From Pseudomonadota bacterium (GTDB lineage: Bacteria > Myxococcota > Myxococcia > Myxococcales > Myxococcaceae), in NCBI GenBank assembly GCA_023423535.1, contig JAFAFL010000134.1, positions 1 through 13,804 of the forward strand: a DNA stretch of 13,804 nucleotides. Direction: 5' to 3'. Of this stretch, positions 6,222 to 13,804 are shown in pieces. A model generated the notes under the pieces. The model was not told where the DNA came from. It saw only the letters and a program-made list of their open reading frames with translations, and ran no database searches. The position numbers and the translations under genes were made by a program. Every line of letters starts with the position of its first letter. The first letter of the stretch is position 1.

Positions 6222-9200
6222 ATGCACAGACAGATGGGGATGAGGCCTCTCGCGCTGCTCTTCGCGGCGGCGTGGATGGTGGCGTGTGCCGGCGTGCCGC
6301 GCGTCGGAGTGGAGCTGCGCCAGTCCGTGCCGGTCGCGGACGCACGAGCGCTGGCCGAAGCAGTGGAGCTCTTCCATCGCGCGCAGACGCCGGATGCGCT
6401 GGTCGAGGCGGTGGAGCGGGCGCGCAAGGCCGGACCGGAGAGCGGCGCGTACCACCTGCTCGCGGCGGACCTCGCGCGGCTGCAGCTTCGCGAGCGCGAC
6501 GAGGTCGATCATCTCCTCACCGCGCTGGAGGACGTGTCCTTCGACGCGGCCCCGCACGCGCTGCGCCGGGTGGAGCTTCTCTCGCGGACGGACGCGCAGC
6601 AGGCGCGTTGGCTCGGGCTGCTGGAGGCCTTGCAGGAAGGCCACCCTTCGCCCGAGGCGCGCGCCCACGCGGCCTTCCTCTACGTTGGGCACCTGCACGC
6701 GTTGGCTGCGCCGCAGTCACGCCTGGAGCGAGTGAAGCCCGCGCTGGGAACGGTGCTTCCGCTGTGGGTGGCCGGCGGCTGGGACAACGATCAGGGCAAG
6801 GGCTTCGATCAGGCGCTGCCGCCGGAGGACGCGACGGGCGTGGATCTCTCCGCGCGCTACGAGGGCGCGCTGATGGAGCTGGGCTGGAGCCCTGCGCCCG
6901 TTGATCCGCGCGGTGTGGCGGAGCTGCGCGAGTACCTCGCGCCGGATCGCTGGTCGGTGGCCTATGCCGCGTCCGCGTTCAGCGCACCGACCGCCGGCCG
7001 CTACGAGCTGCGCCTCGCCATCTCCGATCCGGTGAAGGTCTTCGTGGACGGCGTGCCGGTGTTGGAGGCGCGCGAGCACGAGGGCGCGTGGGCGTTCGAC
7101 GGGCTCGTCATCCCGCTGCAGCTCTCGGCCGGCGACCACCAGGTGTTGATCAAGAGCGCGCACCGCACCGGCGAGTGGCGGCTCTTCGCGCGCGTCACCG
7201 GTGAACGGGGAGCGCCTCTTCCGGCCGAAGCCGCCGCGCGAAAGCCCGGCAAGGTCAGCGCGCAGTTCGCGCAGCGGCCGCGGGTGCTCGGCGAAGACGA
7301 CGTGCTCGAGGCCGCGGTGGCGGAGCTCCCGGAGGGTTCAGCGCTGCGAGCAACGAGGCGGGCGCAGGCGGCGCAGGAGCGCTTCGGCGGGGCGGTGGCG
7401 GTGAGGGCGGCGCAGGAGGCGGCGCGGACGCACGCAGGAATCGTCAGTGAATTCGGACTGGTGTCCGCGCTGTGGAGCAACGGCGAACGCGGGCGCACCG
7501 CGGACGAGCTCAACGCGCTCCACCTGAAGGCCGGCGAGGCCTTGCCGCTGCTGAAGCTGGAGCAGGCTCGCTTCTGGATGCAGGAGGGACTTCGCCAGCG
7601 CGCGCGTGCGGTGCTGACGGCGCAGGTCGAAGCGATGCCCGACAGCGCGCCTCCCGCGCGTCAGCTCGCGGCGCTCTTCGCGGCGGAGCGGTGGCAGGAG
7701 GACGAGTGCGCGGTGTGGCAGCGGCTCGACCGCGCGGCGCCGCCGACCCAGGACGTGAAGGCGGAGCTCGCGGCGTGCCTGCTGCGCGACAAGCAGACCG
7801 CGCGGGCCCTCGGGATCTTCGATTCCCTGCGAAAGGCGCGACCGAACGACGCGGTGCTGATGTGGCGGCTGCACGGGGCGCTGCGCGAGAAGGGCGATGA
7901 AGCGAGCACGGCGCGTCTGGCTGAGCAGATGGTGAAGGCGCACCCGTACCACCTGTGGCCCCGGCAGCTTCACGCGGAGGCGCTGCGTCGGCTGGGCAAA
8001 GAAGACGAGTCGCTGCAGGTGCTGCGTGCGGCGCGCGAGGCGTTCCCCATGTCCTCGGACGTGTGGCGCGCGGAGGCGTCGCTGCTGTGGCGGCGCGGTG
8101 AGAAGGCCGCGGCGATCGAAGCATGGCAGGCGGCCCTGCAGCGCAGCCCGGAGGACGACGAGATCGCCAACCGGCTCGACTTCGTGGCCCCGGCCGCGAG
8201 CGGTCCGTGGGCGGCGGACGTACCGGACGACGCGAGGCTCTCGGCGCTGGTGGGTGAGCGCGCCGGGCTGAAGGTCGTGTCCGGCGCGGACCTCGCGTGG
8301 CACATGGATCAGGAGGTCGTGCAGCTGCGCGCGGACGGCAGCACCATCAACGTCGTCACGCACGTGGTCACCGCGCTGAACCAGTCGGGGCGCGACAAGC
8401 TCACGCGCCGCAGGCTTTCGCACGCGGGCCGCAAGCGGGTGATGCACGCGTACTCGGTGGACGCGAAGGGGCGCAGGTCGGAGGCCTCGGTGCGCGCAGC
8501 TCAGGGCGAGGTGCTCTACCGCGGGCTCGAGGTGGGCTCGACGATCGTGCTGCAGTACCGCGCCGACTCGCCGCCGGGAGGGTTCCTGCCGCGCTACCTC
8601 GGGCGCACCTTCTTCTTCTCCTCGCCGTCGGAGCAGAAGACGCACGGAGAGCTCATCCTCTGGTACCCGGCCGGACAGACCCTGCAGGAGAACGTGGTGG
8701 GCGCGCCCGAGCGCACCGAGGAGCGGCGCGGCGACGAAGTCCGCGTGGCGTGGCGCAAGCGCGACGTGCAGCCGCTGTTGCCCGAGCCGAACATGCCGGG
8801 CCTGTGGGACGTCGCCGAGCACGTGCAGGTGACGACGGTGCCCGGTTGGGACGCGTACCTGCGCTGGGAAGAGGCGCTGCTGGAGGGCGCGCTACGCGAC
8901 TCGCCGGAGGTGGACGCGCTGGCCTCGCGGCTGGTGGAGGGCGCCGACACAGCGGAAGAGAAGCTCCTGCGCATCCACGGCTTCGTGATGGAGGAGATCC
9001 GCTACCAGCAGGACTACCAGTCGTTCATCGCCGGCGTGAAGCCGCACCCCGCCTCGATGGTGGTCGAGCGCCGCTACGGCGACTGCAAGGACAAGACGGT
9101 GCTGTTCATGACGCTGGCGAAGAAGGCGGGGCTGCAGGCGCACTTCGCCACCGTGCGCACGCGCGACCGGGGACAGGTGCGCAGAGGGCTGCCCACGCAG

Positions 9201-10073
9201 CAGTTCAACCACGCGATCGTGTACGTGCCGCCGCAGCCGGGCCTGAGCGAGGGCCGCTTCTTCGATTCCACCGCCGAGGCGCTCGACCTCGACGTGCTGC
9301 GCGACGACAACGCGGGCACCGAGGCGCTCGTCTATGACCCTGCCACGCGGAAGTTCGACTGGATCCCGATCCCGTACCAGACGCCCGCGCACCACCGGCA
9401 GGAGACGCGGCTGCAGTTCGCGCTGACGGCAGACGGCGCGGCGAAGGGCGAGCTCGCGTTCAGCGCGCGTGGCCGAAGCGGCGGCGTCGTCCGGCGGATG
9501 AGCCGCAACCCGGAGCAGTTCAAGCAGTTCATGCAGCTGGCGATCGGGAGCTACTTCACCGGCGCGTCCACCGAAGGCGCCGAGGCCGTGGAGACGCAGG
9601 ACCTCCGTTCGCCCGCCCATGTGCGCACCGCGTTCATCGCGCCCAACGCCGCGCGCGTGGAGGGGGAGTCGCTCCGCATGCGCCTGCCCACCGACTGGTC
9701 GCCGAAGGGCTGGTTCCGGCTGACCGAACGCCGCCACCCGCTCGTGCTGGGCACGCCGAACGAGATGGCCTGGCGGTTCCTCATCGCGCTGCCGGAGGGC
9801 GCGAAGGTCGCGCGGCTGCCGTCGTCGGGAGAGATCGCCACCCCGTGCCTCACCTTCAGGCGCGACGTGCGGCCGGGGGCGAAGGGCGTGGAGGTCGAGC
9901 AGACGCTCCGCGTCACCTGCGAGCGCATCTCCGCCGAAGAGTACGGCGCCTACCGCACGCAGATGGAGTCGCTCTCGCGGTTCCTCGACGAAGAGCTCGT
10001 GGTCACGCCGGCCGCTGCGTCCGGTCCACGTTCGGGGCCGAAGCAGAGCGCGCCGCTTCCGCCGAAGCGCTGA
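6222..10073 (+). CDS. Putative lipoprotein: TPR, PA14-like, DUF3857 and transglutaminase-like domains
   Basis: A 1283-residue protein with an N-terminal signal (RPLALLFAAAWMVAC) ending in a plausible lipobox, with lipid-bearing C22. Helical repeats (about 30-200) precede a beta-rich segment (about 230-325, GRYELRLAISDPVKVFVDGV) resembling PA14/carbohydrate-binding modules. TPR-like helices follow (about 390-660), with repeats such as EKAAAIEAWQAALQRSPEDD. Next comes a DUF3857 domain (about 690-885), then a transglutaminase-like domain (about 915-1030) with C955 in YGDCKDK, H997 in FNHAIV and D1015 in FFDSTAE, i.e. an intact Cys-His-Asp triad. The last 250 residues are beta-rich, as usual after DUF3857/transglutaminase pairs. 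The substrate is unknown; such domains may act as peptidases or cross-linkers in the envelope. Starts at 6222, 6234 or 6240 are all possible. It sits 4 nt after dsbD, so co-expression is likely. Domain identity is by motif, not by search. Confidence 0.85.
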   Translation: MHRQMGMRPLALLFAAAWMVACAGVPRVGVELRQSVPVADARALAEAVELFHRAQTPDALVEAVERARKAGPESGAYHLLAADLARLQLRERDEVDHLLTALEDVSFDAAPHALRRVELLSRTDAQQARWLGLLEALQEGHPSPEARAHAAFLYVGHLHALAAPQSRLERVKPALGTVLPLWVAGGWDNDQGKGFDQALPPEDATGVDLSARYEGALMELGWSPAPVDPRGVAELREYLAPDRWSVAYAASAFSAPTAGRYELRLAISDPVKVFVDGVPVLEAREHEGAWAFDGLVIPLQLSAGDHQVLIKSAHRTGEWRLFARVTGERGAPLPAEAAARKPGKVSAQFAQRPRVLGEDDVLEAAVAELPEGSALRATRRAQAAQERFGGAVAVRAAQEAARTHAGIVSEFGLVSALWSNGERGRTADELNALHLKAGEALPLLKLEQARFWMQEGLRQRARAVLTAQVEAMPDSAPPARQLAALFAAERWQEDECAVWQRLDRAAPPTQDVKAELAACLLRDKQTARALGIFDSLRKARPNDAVLMWRLHGALREKGDEASTARLAEQMVKAHPYHLWPRQLHAEALRRLGKEDESLQVLRAAREAFPMSSDVWRAEASLLWRRGEKAAAIEAWQAALQRSPEDDEIANRLDFVAPAASGPWAADVPDDARLSALVGERAGLKVVSGADLAWHMDQEVVQLRADGSTINVVTHVVTALNQSGRDKLTRRRLSHAGRKRVMHAYSVDAKGRRSEASVRAAQGEVLYRGLEVGSTIVLQYRADSPPGGFLPRYLGRTFFFSSPSEQKTHGELILWYPAGQTLQENVVGAPERTEERRGDEVRVAWRKRDVQPLLPEPNMPGLWDVAEHVQVTTVPGWDAYLRWEEALLEGALRDSPEVDALASRLVEGADTAEEKLLRIHGFVMEEIRYQQDYQSFIAGVKPHPASMVVERRYGDCKDKTVLFMTLAKKAGLQAHFATVRTRDRGQVRRGLPTQQFNHAIVYVPPQPGLSEGRFFDSTAEALDLDVLRDDNAGTEALVYDPATRKFDWIPIPYQTPAHHRQETRLQFALTADGAAKGELAFSARGRSGGVVRRMSRNPEQFKQFMQLAIGSYFTGASTEGAEAVETQDLRSPAHVRTAFIAPNAARVEGESLRMRLPTDWSPKGWFRLTERRHPLVLGTPNEMAWRFLIALPEGAKVARLPSSGEIATPCLTFRRDVRPGAKGVEVEQTLRVTCERISAEEYGAYRTQMESLSRFLDEELVVTPAAASGPRSGPKQSAPLPPKR

Positions 10074-10487
10074 CTAACGAAGCTCGCCGTCCGGGTGCGC
10101 CACCCACTGCACGAGCTGGATGACGACGCCGTTCGGATCCTCCACCTGGAAGTAGCGCTCGCCCCACGCCTCGGTCTCGATGGGCGTGAGGATGCGCGCG
10201 CCTTCACGCTGCAGCCGTTCGTATTCGGCGTCCGCGTCCTCCACGACGAACACGATGAGCAGCCCGTCCGCGGCCTTGCCCTTCATGCGCTCCGGCTTGA
10301 AGGTGGAGAGGCCGGTGCGGAGGAAGATCAGATTGAAGCCCGCGTCCTCCCGCTCGAGCGACGCGAACCCGTCGGCGGCCATCGCGACCTTGAAGCCGAA
10401 GTGACGCTGCACGAACGCGGAGGACGCCTCCACGTCCGCCACGTTGAGGGAGATCGCTGACCGCACTACCCGCATCGCTTGATCCAT
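10074..10487 (-). CDS. VOC-superfamily (glyoxalase/bleomycin-resistance-like) protein
   Basis: A 137-residue protein with the paired beta-alpha-beta-beta-beta modules of the vicinal oxygen chelate superfamily. The first half is SAISLNVADVEASSAFVQRH then FGFKV, and the second half ends in ERYFQVEDPNGVVIQLVQW. Such small cytoplasmic proteins bind metals and act on, or sequester, small molecules (glyoxalase, dioxygenase or antibiotic-binding activities). Two usual metal-ligand positions look altered: the first strand lacks the common His, and the last strand has Gln (VIQLVQW) where many members have Glu. A classical glyoxalase activity is therefore doubtful. The start ATG at 10485-10487 has AAGG upstream at about 5-nt spacing; a second Met at codon 5 is possible. 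Its stop codon directly abuts the stop of the convergent lipoprotein gene, with no space between. Substrate unknown. Confidence 0.88.
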   Translation of the reverse strand: MDQAMRVVRSAISLNVADVEASSAFVQRHFGFKVAMAADGFASLEREDAGFNLIFLRTGLSTFKPERMKGKAADGLLIVFVVEDADAEYERLQREGARILTPIETEAWGERYFQVEDPNGVVIQLVQWVAHPDGELR

Positions 10488-10585
10488 CCGCGCCTTTTAG
10501 CGACGTCCCCCCGCGCAGCGCACCCACCGAGCGCGGTGGGGGGCCGGCGGTTAGCGCGGAGAGGGAGTACAGTCCGCGCGCCCCG
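10488..10585. promoter_or_regulatory. Divergent intergenic region between VOC gene and TPR-C39 gene, with a strong hairpin
   Basis: The 98-bp region contains a perfect 7-bp stem, CCCACCG (10523-10529) and CGGTGGG (10534-10540), with a 4-base loop. It can alternatively fold as a larger stem, CCCCCCGCGC (10507-10516) against 10531-10543 with one bulged T. Neither is followed by a T-tract, and both lie upstream of the two start codons, so a terminator role is unlikely; an operator or leader structure is possible. GAGGGAG (10561-10567) lies 18 nt before the + strand ATG, too far for a normal ribosome binding site. No convincing -35/-10 pair was found. Confidence 0.4.
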
Positions 10586-13500
10586 ATGAGCCTGAACTCC
10601 CCGACATCCCTCTCCGCGCCTGCTTCGCCTCCTCATCCGTTCGCGCTCATCCGAGACCTCTACGAGAAGGGCCGCTTCCTCTCCGCGTACGAGGTGCTCG
10701 TCGACCCGATGCTCGACGTGCGGCCACGAACGCCGAGCGAGAAGATCCTCGCCGCGCGCCTCGTGAGTCAGGTGGGAGGCATGCGCCGCTCGAACCTGCT
10801 GCTGACGCGCGCCTTTCGCGAAGACCCCACCGACGCGGAGGCGGTCTACTACCGGGGCTTCGCGCTGCTGCGGAGTCGCGGCCCCCACTTCGCGCTGGAG
10901 TTCTTCGACCGCCACCCGGTGCTCAAGGCCACTGACGGCGCGCGGAACGTGGAGGCGGACATCGCGCTCGCCCGCGCAATGTGCCTCGCGCGGCTGCGCG
11001 ACTTCCCGGCCGCGGAGCAGCAGCTCCAGCAGGCGAGGGCGATGGAGGCCGAGCCTGCGTGGTGGGAGATCTGTCGCTCGAACGTGCTCGGCGCTCAGGA
11101 CCGCACCGAGGAGGCGCTCGAAGTCGCACGCCACGCGGTGACCCTCCGCCCCGACTACCGGCCAGCGATCGAAAACCTCGCCGACGCGCTGAAGCAGCGA
11201 GGCCTGCTCGACGAGGCCATCGCGCTGCTGGGCTCGCAGGTGTGGACGCTCGAGTCCGCCTTCCTCTGCTACCAGCTCAGCGTTCTCGAGCTCGAAGCGG
11301 GGAGGCCACGCGCCGCGGTGGCGGCAGCGGAGCGTTCGATCGTGCTCGCGCCGCTCGCCGAGCCGGAGGTCTGCGCGGCGCTCGGTGGCGCGCTCTCGGA
11401 TGCGCTCTACGAGTGCGGCGAGATCGACCGCGCCATCGAGTTCGGTCAGCTCGCCGGCGGCTTTCACGGGAAGGTCGCCGCGCGCATGGCCGAGCGCGGC
11501 ACCGAGACCGAGCGGGTCGTCCTCCCGGTGCCGTGGGTGCGTCAGGATCACCGGACCTGCGGCCCCGCCACGCTCACGTCGATCGCGCGCTACTGGGGCC
11601 GGGAGGTCAGTCAGCTCGAGGTGGTGGAGGCCATCTGCTTTGACGGCACCTCCTCCCACAGCGAGCGGAGCTGGGCGGAGGGCAACGGCTGGATCACGCG
11701 CGCGTTCACCCTCCAATGGGAGGCGGCGGTCGAGCTCCTCCGGCGCGGGATCCCCTTCACCCTCGCCACGCGGCAGGTGGGCAACGCGCACCTGCAGGCG
11801 GTCTGCGGCTTCGACGCGCGCCGCGGGACGATCCTCATTCGAGATCCCTCGGGCCCGTGCCTCTCTCAAGCCGACGCGGAGGGGCTCCTCGAGGAGCAGG
11901 CGTTCAGCGGCCCGCGCGCGCTCGCGCTGGTGCCGGCGGAGAAGGCCCATCTGCTCGAGGGTCTGCAACTGCCCGATGCGGCCCTGCACGACCATCTCGA
12001 CGCGCTGGAGGCCGCGCTGGTGAAGCATGACCGCGCCTCCGCCGAGCGTTTCCTCAACGCGCTGCAGTCCGAGGCGCCGGGGCACCGCATCACCCTGCAC
12101 GCGCGGCGCGCGCTCGCCCGCTACGACGACCACGTGCCCGACTCGCTGGCCGCGGCCGAGGCGCTCCTCGCGGCGTTCCCGGACAGTCCACTCGCCGAAC
12201 TCGATCAGCTCGCGCTCATGGCGCGGCTGGGGCGCCGGGAGGAGCGGAGGCGTTCACTCGTCGCGCGGGTCGGACGCGGAAAGAGCGACCCCTGGTACCT
12301 CCACGCGCTGGCCGAAGAGCTCTACCGCGACGCACGCGAACGGGACCGGACGCGCGCGCTCCTCCACCGGCACATGCGGGCGCGGCCCTGGTCGGGTGCC
12401 TCGTACCAGCTCCTCGCGCACGTGACGTGGGAGCAGGGTCAGCGGGAGGAGGCGCTCGCCCTCTATCGCCGCGCGTGGTGCCTCGAGGCCACGGACAGCG
12501 ACTCCGCGCGCAGCTACTTCCTTGCCGCGACGCATCTCGGACGGGGCGAAGAGGTCCTCGCCGCGCTGCGCGATCAGTTCGATCGCTTCGGACAGCGCTC
12601 GGCGCGTCCGGCGCAGGTGCTCGTGACGGCGCTGCAGCATGCGAGCCGGGACGGGGAGGCGCGCGAGGTGCTCGACCTCGCCCTGTCGCTGCGGCCCGCC
12701 GATCCGGAGCTGCTCCTCTTCGCGGCGGAGCGGCTCGGATTTCAGGGCGAGCGCGAGCGTGCGGAGGCGCTGCTCTCCCGCGCGGAGGGCACTGGCGCTT
12801 CGGACGCGGAGACGAAGTCGCCGGCCTGGCTCCGGGTCCGGGCGCGGCTCGACGAGCGGGAGGGACTTCGCGGCAACGCGCTGGCGGCGTGGCGTCGCGT
12901 CGTCGCCCGCGAACCGCTGGCGATGGATGCGCACGCGAACGTGGCGCGGCTGCTGTCGGTGGAAGAGGGAACCGCGGCGGCAATCGCGTATCTGGAGGCC
13001 GCCTGTGAGCAACTGCCCACCTACGCGTCGCTGCACGTGCTCGCGCTCGAGTGGTTGCGCCCGCACGATCCCGCCCGGGCCGGCGCACGTCTCGAACGCC
13101 TGCTGCAGGCGCACCCGGAGGATGCGTGGGCGCTTCGCGAACGCGCCCTGAACACCTCGGCGACGGACCCGCAGGCGGCGCTGGTGCTGCTCGAGGCTGC
13201 CCGGGCGGTGGAGCCCAATTCCGTCGCGTTCCACAACGTGGAGTCCATCGTCCTCTCCCGCGCCGGACGTGAGAGCGAGGCGCGCGCGTGCCTCGAGCGG
13301 AGCCTGCGACTCGACGTCGAACAGCCGAACGTGATGACGGACTACGTCTCGCGGATGGGCTCGGACGACGAGGCCCGGACCGCGCTCTCGTTCGTGATGA
13401 CCGAGCTCCGGCGACAGGCGCTCTTCGGCGGTGGCGTCGACGCGTTCATGTCCCTCGCCGAGCGGCTCCTTCGACCCGACGCCCTCTTCGCCTTCCTCGA

Positions 13501-13804
13501 GGAACTCTCGACGCGGCACGCGCTTCCGGAGATCGCGCTGCACACCGTCCGCACGTTGGCGGCCCAGGAACGGGTGGGGGAGGCGCGCGCGCGGATCGCG
13601 GCCGCCTGCGAGCGTTTCGCCCAGCGCGCGGATCTCTGGCTGGAGCGTGCGCATCAGGCCCGGATGGCGGGCGACTCCCGCGAGGAGCGCCTGGCGCTGG
13701 AGACCGCCTGCCGCCTCGAGCCGGCAGGATCGCGGCAGAGCGGTGAGCTGGCCGCGCTGCACCTGCGCCGAGGCGGTCCGGAGTCGGCCCGCGCGGTGCT
13801 CGAG
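10586..13804 (+). CDS. Large TPR protein with embedded C39-like cysteine peptidase domain (3' end outside window)
   Basis: The frame from ATG 10586 is open for 1073 codons to the window end. The N-terminus (MSLNSPTSLSAPASPPHPFA) has no signal peptide, suggesting a cytoplasmic protein. Residues about 20-300 are TPR-like helical pairs. Residues about 308-450 form a C39-like, papain-fold domain: VPWVRQDHRTCGPATLTSIA gives oxyanion Gln (Q320) and nucleophile C325, NAHLQAVCGFD gives H402, and IRDPSG gives D420. From about 455 to the window end, TPR-like repeats resume, for example REEALALYRRAWCLEATDSD and NALAAWRRVVAREPLAMDAH. True C39 peptidases are usually fused to ABC transporters and cleave double-glycine leaders; no transporter domain is visible here. 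The two TPR arms suggest a scaffold that presents substrates to the peptidase. Start choice: no upstream in-frame ATG or GTG was seen, but the ribosome binding site is poor. Catalytic activity and substrate are unproven; it may also be an inactive fold. Confidence 0.8.
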   Translation, partial: MSLNSPTSLSAPASPPHPFALIRDLYEKGRFLSAYEVLVDPMLDVRPRTPSEKILAARLVSQVGGMRRSNLLLTRAFREDPTDAEAVYYRGFALLRSRGPHFALEFFDRHPVLKATDGARNVEADIALARAMCLARLRDFPAAEQQLQQARAMEAEPAWWEICRSNVLGAQDRTEEALEVARHAVTLRPDYRPAIENLADALKQRGLLDEAIALLGSQVWTLESAFLCYQLSVLELEAGRPRAAVAAAERSIVLAPLAEPEVCAALGGALSDALYECGEIDRAIEFGQLAGGFHGKVAARMAERGTETERVVLPVPWVRQDHRTCGPATLTSIARYWGREVSQLEVVEAICFDGTSSHSERSWAEGNGWITRAFTLQWEAAVELLRRGIPFTLATRQVGNAHLQAVCGFDARRGTILIRDPSGPCLSQADAEGLLEEQAFSGPRALALVPAEKAHLLEGLQLPDAALHDHLDALEAALVKHDRASAERFLNALQSEAPGHRITLHARRALARYDDHVPDSLAAAEALLAAFPDSPLAELDQLALMARLGRREERRRSLVARVGRGKSDPWYLHALAEELYRDARERDRTRALLHRHMRARPWSGASYQLLAHVTWEQGQREEALALYRRAWCLEATDSDSARSYFLAATHLGRGEEVLAALRDQFDRFGQRSARPAQVLVTALQHASRDGEAREVLDLALSLRPADPELLLFAAERLGFQGERERAEALLSRAEGTGASDAETKSPAWLRVRARLDEREGLRGNALAAWRRVVAREPLAMDAHANVARLLSVEEGTAAAIAYLEAACEQLPTYASLHVLALEWLRPHDPARAGARLERLLQAHPEDAWALRERALNTSATDPQAALVLLEAARAVEPNSVAFHNVESIVLSRAGRESEARACLERSLRLDVEQPNVMTDYVSRMGSDDEARTALSFVMTELRRQALFGGGVDAFMSLAERLLRPDALFAFLEELSTRHALPEIALHTVRTLAAQERVGEARARIAAACERFAQRADLWLERAHQARMAGDSREERLALETACRLEPAGSRQSGELAALHLRRGGPESARAVLE

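Noticed and set aside
4613..6427. Extension of the minus-strand OPT frame through the dsbD gene (about 600 extra residues)
   Set aside because: The translation is low-complexity Arg/His/Glu-rich sequence typical of the antisense of high-GC genes, and it lies opposite a dsbD gene with every expected motif.
7338..8822. 494-residue minus-strand open frame within the lipoprotein gene
   Set aside because: It is a shadow of the TPR/DUF3857 coding region, with low-complexity composition and no start-site support.
10507..10543. Intrinsic terminator
   Set aside because: The hairpin has no T-tract on either strand and is placed upstream of both flanking genes rather than after one.
10466..12133. 555-residue minus-strand open frame opposite the TPR-C39 gene
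   Set aside because: It has no recognisable domain and is Arg/Glu-rich antisense. The + strand frame has TPR periodicity and C39 motifs.
12254..13762. 502-residue minus-strand open frame opposite the end of the TPR-C39 gene
   Set aside because: Same antisense composition, and no family resemblance; the + strand repeats explain the region.
1..13804. CRISPR array, tRNA, rRNA or prophage
   Set aside because: No regularly spaced repeats, no tRNA-like or rRNA-like stretches and no phage structural genes were seen on reading both strands. The only mobile DNA is the IS pair at the left edge.

Overview
The window is high-GC DNA (strong G/C at third codon positions). Its gene content is an OPT-family transporter, DbpA, a short DsbD, and large TPR proteins fused to papain-like cysteine-enzyme domains. 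This suggests a large-genome delta-type proteobacterium, most likely Myxococcota. That assignment is an inference from gene style; there is no rRNA or other phylogenetic marker here.

Region 1 (1-1207) is a nest of two IS3-family insertion sequences. The right end of one element (IS-A, + strand) carries the last 28 codons of its OrfB and a terminal repeat. It is abutted by a second element (IS-B, - strand), which keeps its left terminal repeat, an intact OrfA and an A7 frameshift site. The OrfB of IS-B is cut off just before its C-terminal tail. The tip of IS-A (TGA on the - strand) supplies the stop codon of the broken OrfB, so IS-A appears to have inserted into IS-B.

Region 2 (1316-4612, - strand) holds two housekeeping or transport genes read right to left. 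An OPT-superfamily transporter is followed 33 nt later by dbpA, a DEAD-box helicase of 23S rRNA maturation. The spacing allows co-transcription, but no functional link is evident.

Region 3 (4805-10073, + strand) reads away from the OPT gene across a roughly 190-bp divergent intergenic region. A DsbD-type thiol:disulfide reductase lacking the N-terminal alpha domain is followed after 4 nt by a 1283-residue putative lipoprotein. The latter combines helical/TPR repeats, a PA14-like beta region, DUF3857 and a transglutaminase-like domain with a complete Cys-His-Asp triad. The tight spacing suggests one operon and a shared cell-envelope role.

Region 4 (10074-13804) has a small VOC (glyoxalase/bleomycin-resistance) protein on the - strand, whose stop codon directly abuts that of the lipoprotein gene. 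Diverging from it across a hairpin-containing 98-bp gap is a very large + strand ORF (1073 codons without a stop, running off the window). This ORF is a TPR superhelix interrupted by a C39-like cysteine-peptidase domain with visible Gln, Cys, His and Asp positions and no signal peptide. It is the least familiar gene here and the best candidate for something new.

No tRNA, rRNA, CRISPR array or convincing intrinsic terminator was seen.
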